From positions 1 through 55,459 of the forward strand of contig JAJJLU010003549.1 in NCBI GenBank assembly GCA_023807065.1: a stretch of 55,459 nt of DNA, written 5' to 3'. The stretch is from Isotricha intestinalis. Lineage: Eukaryota > Ciliophora > Litostomatea > Vestibuliferida > Isotrichidae. A model generated the notes under the pieces. The model made no database searches. It was given only the letters and a program-made list of their open reading frames with translations, and was not told where the DNA came from. Shown in pieces: positions 49,820-55,459 of the stretch (within the stretch, counting starts at the first letter, position 1; every line of letters starts with the position of its first letter). The position numbers and the translations under genes are program-made.

Positions 49820-51151
49820 ATGCTTTTATATAAATTATTAAGTATATTGTTTTTCATAAAAAAAGCATATAATTATGTAATATTTCCTTTTCATACAGAA
49901 CCTTATCAATCAGATATTGAAGATACATATTTTGATTCATTACAAGCAAATCAAATTTATACAAATTTAAAAATAGGAACTCCAACTCAAACAATAAAAG
50001 TTTTTATAGAATATCGTCAATTTAATTTTTTTATATCAAAATTTCAATCTAAACGATTTTTCAATGATTCCAATTCACAATCATATAAAAAAAATAAAGT
50101 ATATTCACCATATTTAAGTTCAATTTTATATCTTAGATGTGCTTTATCAAATGATAAATTTTCATTAAACATTGATAATAAAAATAAAGATAGAAATTTA
50201 AATTTTTTATTGGCTACTGATTTTAAAGAAGATTATTTAATTCTTAATGAAGAACCTCCTACTGGAATTATAGGCTTAATTTTTTTTGACTCTTCACTTG
50301 ACAAGGACAAAAATTTACATTTTATCGATGTTTTAAAAGAAGGTAATGCTATTTCAAATTATATTTGGTCGATTAAATATAATGATAATGGTAATGATGG
50401 AGAATTTCTAATTGGTGCAAATCCTCATGAAATTTATCCTAAGAATTATAAAGAAAATATAATTAAATGGACGAAAACTGAAATAAGTAAAACTTTACTT
50501 GATTGGGAAATTATTTTTGATGAAATTTATTATGGAAATTATATGAAAGAAGAAGAAATAAAAAAATTTGATTTTAAAAGTAATTCAATGTATACACTTG
50601 ATGAAAATGTCAGAAATGCTAAATTTATTATTGAAAATGGAATGATAAAAGGAAGTTATGAATATAATAATTATTTAAAAAAAAATTTTTTTAAAAATAA
50701 TAAATGTAAAGAAGAGATTGATGGTATTTCAAGATATTATATTTGTGATCTAAATACAGAAATAAAAGATTTACCTTCAATTTATTTTATCAATAAGGAA
50801 CTTAATTATACTTTTTCTTTAAATTATAATGATTTATTTGTTAAAAATAATAATCAATATTATTTTTTAGTTTATTTTTTTGATTCAAAACAACAAGAAA
50901 ATTATTGGACAATTGGGAAGCCTTTTTTAAAAAAATATCAATTAATTTTTGACCATGAAAAAAGAAGAATTGGAATATATAATGGTATTTACAAAGCTCC
51001 TTTTCCAATGATTATTATATTAATAATTGTTATTTTAATTACTTTTGCTTTATCAATTGTTGCTTATTATATTTATAGAAGGAGATTTAGAAGAAAAAGA
51101 ATTAATGAATTAGAAGAAATTTTTGATTATAATCCTAGATTAATTACTTAA
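49820..51151 (+). CDS. Pepsin-fold (A1-like) membrane protein lacking catalytic Asp motifs
   Basis: A 443-aa protein with a signal peptide (MLLYKLLSILFFIKKAYNYV). The N-lobe has the A1 landmark YTNLKIGTPTQTIKVFIEYRQ, where the usual D-T-G-S/T catalytic motif should follow the strand but reads E-Y-R-Q. The C-lobe ends with NYWTIGKPFLKKYQLIFDHE, then KRRIGIYNGIY, the canonical end of the fold. The second D-T/S-G motif is also not seen; SNSMYTLDENV occupies that region. One helix (FPMIIILIIVILITFALSIV, residues ~395-420) and a short basic tail anchor it. It is best described as a catalytically silent, membrane-anchored pepsin homologue, perhaps a binding or adhesion protein on the surface or in the secretory path. 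Fold call good, loss of activity inferred. Confidence 0.75.
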   Translation: MLLYKLLSILFFIKKAYNYVIFPFHTEPYQSDIEDTYFDSLQANQIYTNLKIGTPTQTIKVFIEYRQFNFFISKFQSKRFFNDSNSQSYKKNKVYSPYLSSILYLRCALSNDKFSLNIDNKNKDRNLNFLLATDFKEDYLILNEEPPTGIIGLIFFDSSLDKDKNLHFIDVLKEGNAISNYIWSIKYNDNGNDGEFLIGANPHEIYPKNYKENIIKWTKTEISKTLLDWEIIFDEIYYGNYMKEEEIKKFDFKSNSMYTLDENVRNAKFIIENGMIKGSYEYNNYLKKNFFKNNKCKEEIDGISRYYICDLNTEIKDLPSIYFINKELNYTFSLNYNDLFVKNNNQYYFLVYFFDSKQQENYWTIGKPFLKKYQLIFDHEKRRIGIYNGIYKAPFPMIIILIIVILITFALSIVAYYIYRRRFRRKRINELEEIFDYNPRLIT

Positions 51152-51846
51152 TTTGAAAATTTAGATTTAATGTTTTCATTCTTTATTTAATGATTTTTAG
51201 AATTGAATCATTTAATAAAATAATTATATATTTATATTAACGAATCTAACTTAATTTGTTTTGTAATACTTATTTTTATTTGATATTATTGAGATTATTT
51301 TCTTTTCATTGTTGATTTTTTTTATCATAAATCCTACTTCTTGATTTATAATAATCATTATTGGAAATAAATTTGGTTTCTTTTTTGATTTTTATAATTT
51401 AGAAATTTTACATTTACATTTATATTTTAAGAGAAATATTATTGATAAAATTTGCTTAGTCTTTGTTTTTATTAATTAAAAAGATATTATATAAATTCTA
51501 GTTATCTTGTAATAATAATTCATATTTTTACATTTTATGTTCATTATTTAAATAATATAGAAAACCTGCAATTTTTATCAACTTTTTTTAGAAGTATATT
51601 TCATATAAAGACTTAATATAAATTTTTATTGATTTTAATATCTGAAAAACATTATAAATTTCATTCATTAGAAAAAATAATAAAACCAATTCATAAATAA
51701 ACAATTTTTGTTAAGAAACTCATTTATTTTTTATTTTGAATGTTTATTTAGTGAAAAAATAATTAATTTAGTTGTTTTATTTTATAAAGATTTATTTTGT
51801 GTTAAATAAAAATTAAAAATAAAAAAAATTTAATAATATTTTCTAC
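51152..51846. other. Intergenic between convergent genes, no gene seen
   Basis: AT-rich spacer with no frame of note, repeat or RNA structure detected. Confidence 0.5.
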
Positions 51847-53217
51847 CTAATATACCTCACTAACATTATCATAATGAAATTCTTTTTTATTAATTTTTCC
51901 TTCTTCATTATCTAAATAAAATACTTGTGGGTCGTTTGAAATTAAAGGAATATTTACAGAAGTTTTGTCATTGATAGGAATATATAGTTTTTCTCTATAA
52001 ACATTTATATATTCTCCATTTAACATAAATTCTTCAATATAATCTTCTTTTAAATTATCTCCACATGTTAAAATATAATTTTTATTTTTTTCTTCAGAAT
52101 TTTCATTAGCACCTAATAATAAAATTTTATCTTTTAAATATCCAACACCAAAAAATGAAGGATTAAATTTAATATTATTTCCAAGTATATAATTTACTAT
52201 TTCCCATTTTCTTTTTTGTCTCCTTAAATTACATCTTTCAATTGTATTTACAAAAGTTTGATGAAGTAAAAAACCACAAAAAGCATATAAATAATAATCA
52301 TTTACCATACAAAGAGAACATTCACTTCTTGCTTCATTTAATTCACTATCTTTTTGAATAGTATTGTTTTCCATATTATATAATTCAACATTTTTATTAT
52401 CATTTCCTCCAACAATAAATATATATTTATTAGGAATATAAATCATTGAATGCCATGTTCTTGGTTCTAATAAATTAGGTAATTGTCTCATTTGTATATT
52501 TCCTTCATCTACTTTTGATAAATCTATCATATAAAAATCTTGTAAAAACTCAGTATTTGTAGAATCTTTTTCCTTTTCTCCTCCTGAAATATATAAATTA
52601 TTTTTTGCATTACAAATTCCACTAAATAAGCTAAATTTACTTAATTCTGGAAATTTTTCTTTTGGGTAATTATATTTTAAATTTCTCTCTGATGATAAAT
52701 CTAATATAAATATTCCTATATATTCTAAGTTATCTAATATTAATGAACCTATTAATTTATTATCTTGTGCATATAAATGTTTTATATTTTCGGGAATGTC
52801 TAAACCACTGTATTTAATTTTTAAATTTATATTTGAATCAGAGAAAATATCTTTTATTTTCATTTCTAATTTATTATTTAAATTTTGTTCGTTTCCATCT
52901 AAAATATCATAATCTTTATTTTTATCACATTTAACTTCTGAAAAAATATCTTTTAATAGAATATTTTCATTGAAAGAAGAATTTAATAAATCTGTATTAG
53001 TTTCTGTATCTTTAATTGAAAATTTTATTTTATTAATTTTGGGTGGTTCAACATTATTTAAATCTCTTTTTGGAGGTGATGATCTTAAAACTTGAGAATT
53101 TGTATTTTTGTTATTATTATTTACAACTTTTTTTTCAGTTGTTTGACCACTGTTCCTTTGATTTGACGTTACAGTTGTTGATTTTTTATTATTGTTTGTA
53201 CTTCCGCAAGCACCCAT
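51847..53217 (-). CDS. Kelch-type beta-propeller protein with acylation signal (456 aa)
   Basis: The protein starts MGACGSTNNNKK, a strong N-myristoylation signal (Gly2, Ser6) with a Cys at position 4 for palmitoylation. Residues ~10-150 are Asn/Ser-rich linker. Residues ~150-440 contain kelch-type repeats: LFSGICNAKNNLYISGGEKE, LLEPRTWHSMIYIPNKYIFI followed by VGGNDNKNVELYN, then ARSECSLCMVNDYYLYAFCG with NTIERCNL, and FFGVGYLKDKILLLGANEN. The pattern of strand, double glycine and later W/Y residues fits a propeller. Such proteins are membrane-tethered scaffolds in many protists. The gene runs toward the pepsin-fold gene (convergent). No catalytic domain is present. Confidence 0.8.
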   Translation of the reverse strand: MGACGSTNNNKKSTTVTSNQRNSGQTTEKKVVNNNNKNTNSQVLRSSPPKRDLNNVEPPKINKIKFSIKDTETNTDLLNSSFNENILLKDIFSEVKCDKNKDYDILDGNEQNLNNKLEMKIKDIFSDSNINLKIKYSGLDIPENIKHLYAQDNKLIGSLILDNLEYIGIFILDLSSERNLKYNYPKEKFPELSKFSLFSGICNAKNNLYISGGEKEKDSTNTEFLQDFYMIDLSKVDEGNIQMRQLPNLLEPRTWHSMIYIPNKYIFIVGGNDNKNVELYNMENNTIQKDSELNEARSECSLCMVNDYYLYAFCGFLLHQTFVNTIERCNLRRQKRKWEIVNYILGNNIKFNPSFFGVGYLKDKILLLGANENSEEKNKNYILTCGDNLKEDYIEEFMLNGEYINVYREKLYIPINDKTSVNIPLISNDPQVFYLDNEEGKINKKEFHYDNVSEVY

Positions 53218-53690
53218 TTTTTTAATAATTTTGATATAATTATTTATAATTTAATAAAAAATATGAAATAATATATATAGATTAAGATAATATAATTATT
53301 AATTTCAAAGATGAAAAATAAAATGAAATAAAAAATTTATTTTTTTATTAAAAAAAAATTTTTATAATAAATTTGAAAATCATTAAAGAAATGCTATTAT
53401 TTATGATTATAATGATTATTATTTTTTATAAAAGTGAAAATGACATATGTCAAAATAATAAAATAAAGATCAAATCATTTATTTAAGATTTGGATAATTT
53501 TGAAAAAATTTTTAGTTCACTAGAAATGCATTCAAAATCCATTTTTCTAGCTTTTTCTTATATGATATCACTTTTTATTCTATATCTAAAATTTAATTTA
53601 TTCTAAATTAATTTTATCTAAATCATAATATTGTTAAACTAATTTCTTGATTTAAAGTAAAAGGTATATAATAAATATTCTAATAATTTC
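53218..53690. other. Intergenic, no gene seen
   Basis: Promoter side of the kelch gene plus AT-rich spacer; only short chance frames. Confidence 0.45.
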
Positions 53691-54840
53691 ATTTTAGAAA
53701 TTAAAAAAATGATAGTTAGCATATGAAGGATGTTCAGATGATTTTTCACTATTTGAAAGATATTCATTATTAATAATAATACTAAGGAAATATTTTTTAT
53801 ATATTAATTATAAAAATACTGTTTTATATTTAAAACCTCTCTCAAAAAATTAGAATGAAAAATTAATAATTAAATATATATTCATATTTCATATATAATT
53901 ATTAATTTATTGAAAAAGAAATCCCTAATAAGATTTTTGAAAGTATAAAAAATAAAAATTCAAAAAAATATGAAACAAACAACTTCAATTTTTTTAAAAA
54001 AAAATATTATAGAAATAAATTTGTATCTATTTTGATAAAAGGAATTCTAAAAAATAAATAATAAAAGGGAAAAAGAAATTATAATTTTAAAAAAGAAAGA
54101 AATTGGGCAACAAAAGGTTTATATATATATAATGGAGAATTTATTACAATAATAAATTTTTTATAAAAGTATATGGAAATATAAATGCTTTTTAAAAATA
54201 TTTTATTTATACAAGTTTTAATGAAGTTATATATAAAGTTCTTCCCCAAGATTTGTTATTTAAAACTTTTGAATATTATTTTAGTTTGGAAACTAAAAAT
54301 CTTTTTTTAAACTTCCAGAAAAAGAATTAAATAAAGATTTTGAATAAAATCTTGAAAAAAGTTACAAATAAATTATAAATATGCTTTAAAAATTAATAAA
54401 ATAGGAAAGATAAATCAAAAAAGGAAATAGAAAAGAATTAAAAACTGCAAAAAAAGAATTTACTTCTGAAATAAAAAGAAGTAACAAGTTAGAGAATAAT
54501 AAAAATAAATTAATTGCTGATTATTTGATTTTAAATGCATTTTTAAAGATGATCTTGAATTATATTTACTTTAAAATTGGAATTTTTGACGAGAATATTA
54601 AGAAATGTAATATTAAAAAGTAAAGAGAATTGTTATGTGATATTTTAATTCAATATAAAAAAAAATGGGAAAAAGTTGGAGAAAATTATGGATTTTTGAT
54701 AAGATTTATTTTTTAGATGTATTACTTTTAGAAGAAAAAGAATCAAATGATTGTGTCATTCATTTAAAAATGATTACTTTTAGAAGTTGAAAGTTAATTT
54801 AAAGATTTCAAAATTTTTAATCTAAATTTTCTTAAAAAAT
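53691..54840 (+). pseudogene. Decayed gene, family unknown
   Basis: Coding-like blocks in several frames lie on the plus strand: VLPQDLLFKTFEYYFSLETK (about 54240-54300), a Lys-rich stretch near 54430-54530, and KKWEKVGENYGFL near 54660. They are interrupted by many stops and shifts. Ordinary spacer in this window lacks such varied codons. No start or complete domain is readable. Confidence 0.45.
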
Positions 54841-55311
54841 ATATATATTTTGAGCAATATGTTTTTATATTTGAATTTTATCCATCCCTTAAAATATTAA
54901 AAAATTTATTTAAATTTTTTTCAAAATTAAAAAAATAAATTTAAAATATTTTTTTTATAATGTTCAAAGATATTTATTCAAAGATATTCATTCAACTTTG
55001 TAAATACCATTTTTTTGAAAGAAATAAGTGTTTTAAATAAAAATCAAAAAAAAAATAAAAGCATTTGTTTGGTGAAACCTTATCAAAGAAAAATGAAAAA
55101 CTAAAACAAATCAAAAACTTTTGAAAACACTTTAAATAATTTAAAAAACCTTTAAAAAATCCAATTCCCAACATTTAGTCAAAAAAAAAAACAAATCAAT
55201 AACAAAAACAAAAATTAAAATGAAAAAAAGTAGTTTTTAAAAAAGAATAAAAAAAAAATTTCCACAAAGGATAATTAACATTAAATAAAATTTTCATATT
55301 CCCTTTTTATT
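54841..55311. other. Intergenic, no gene seen
   Basis: AT-rich spacer with poly-A runs downstream of the centrin gene's stop; no coding sequence supported. Confidence 0.45.
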
Positions 55312-55459
55312 TTAAGGGAAAGATTTCTTGGTCATAATTTCATAGAATTCATCAAAAGTTAATTCAGTACCATTAGCAGAAGCTCTTTCAAGCATATCTT
55401 TTAATTCTTCAGCACTCATATTTTCTCCTAATTCTTGAGCTATTTTTTTAAGTGAACTT
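55312..55459 (-). CDS. Centrin C-terminus (partial, runs off the window)
   Basis: The minus strand from the window edge encodes SSLKKIAQELGENMSAEELK, then DMLERASANGTELTFDEFYE and IMTKKSFP before TAA (55312-55314). This is the C-terminal EF-hand region of a centrin: the 'AKELGE.....EEL..M...A' helix, the fourth loop and the basic KKSFP-type end. The fourth EF-hand loop reads ASANGTELTFDE; it lacks the first acidic residue, so calcium binding there is probably weak. The N-terminal half lies outside the window. Centrins are calcium-binding components of basal bodies and centrioles, consistent with ciliary genes elsewhere in the window. Confidence 0.85.
   Translation of the reverse strand, partial: SSLKKIAQELGENMSAEELKDMLERASANGTELTFDEFYEIMTKKSFP

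Noticed and set aside
1..55459. A ciliate-type reassigned code (TAA/TAG = Gln) for the whole window
   Set aside because: Dozens of conserved genes end cleanly at TAA, TAG or TGA and use CAA for Gln with no in-frame TAA/TAG. Only relics and one gene tail hint otherwise.
1..55459. tRNA genes, rRNA genes or a CRISPR array
   Set aside because: No GC-rich cloverleaf, rRNA-like segment or evenly spaced repeat array was seen on either strand by eye; a tRNAscan or Infernal run would be decisive.

Overview
The window is nuclear DNA of a unicellular eukaryote. It is extremely A+T-rich, with Asn/Lys/Ile-rich proteins and short AT-rich spliceosomal introns (27-41 nt in the best-supported cases, GTA...AG). 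Intact genes end at TAA, TAG and TGA and use CAA for Gln, so the standard code applies. The gene content points to a ciliated or flagellated protist: SPEF2-like, LRRC49-like, centrin and MORN proteins, plus a cGMP-dependent-type kinase with an apicomplexan/ciliate-like layout. A ciliate with the standard code is one candidate. A bacterial-type nitroreductase suggests an anaerobic or gut habitat. The lineage call is inference only.

Layout. 1-333: perfect inverted repeat (MITE or contig-end palindrome). 0.4-11.3 kb: Asn-rich protein, DOT1-fold methyltransferase (one intron), nitroreductase, small secreted/anchored Cys protein, coiled-coil protein, WD40-like/TFIIIC zinc-finger gene (frameshifted), DUF726 hydrolase, EF-hand protein. 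11.3-17.6 kb: a ~0.63-kb segmental duplication of the 5' part of an SLX4-like gene, one truncated copy and one full gene, flanking a multi-pass membrane protein and decayed genes. 17.8-27.5 kb: Lys/Asn-rich protein, a polycystin-like fragment, SPEF2-like gene, small unknown protein, FCP1-like CTD phosphatase, and a protein with a possible helix-turn-helix. 27.5-28.8 kb: decayed coiled-coil gene. 28.8-37.8 kb: two-TM protein, striatin-like WD40 gene (three exons), acylated four-cNBD kinase (two exons), Asn/Ser-rich protein (two exons). 37.9-40 kb: TIR element, inverted duplicate of the tail of the prominin-like gene, broken GTPase gene. 40-47 kb: LRRC49-like, small unknown, MORN, SF3A2, prominin-like (three exons). 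47-49.8 kb: second arm of the inverted duplication and decayed sequence. 49.8-55.5 kb: pepsin-fold protein lacking catalytic motifs, myristoylation-signal kelch protein, decayed region, centrin C-terminus running off the end.

The genes do not form one pathway. Recurrent themes are cilium/centriole proteins, signalling proteins with lipid anchors, RNA polymerase/splicing/DNA repair housekeeping proteins, and many gene remnants and repeats between intact genes. Several gene models below were rebuilt by hand across short introns, and two genes carry single-base homopolymer frameshifts that may be sequence errors.
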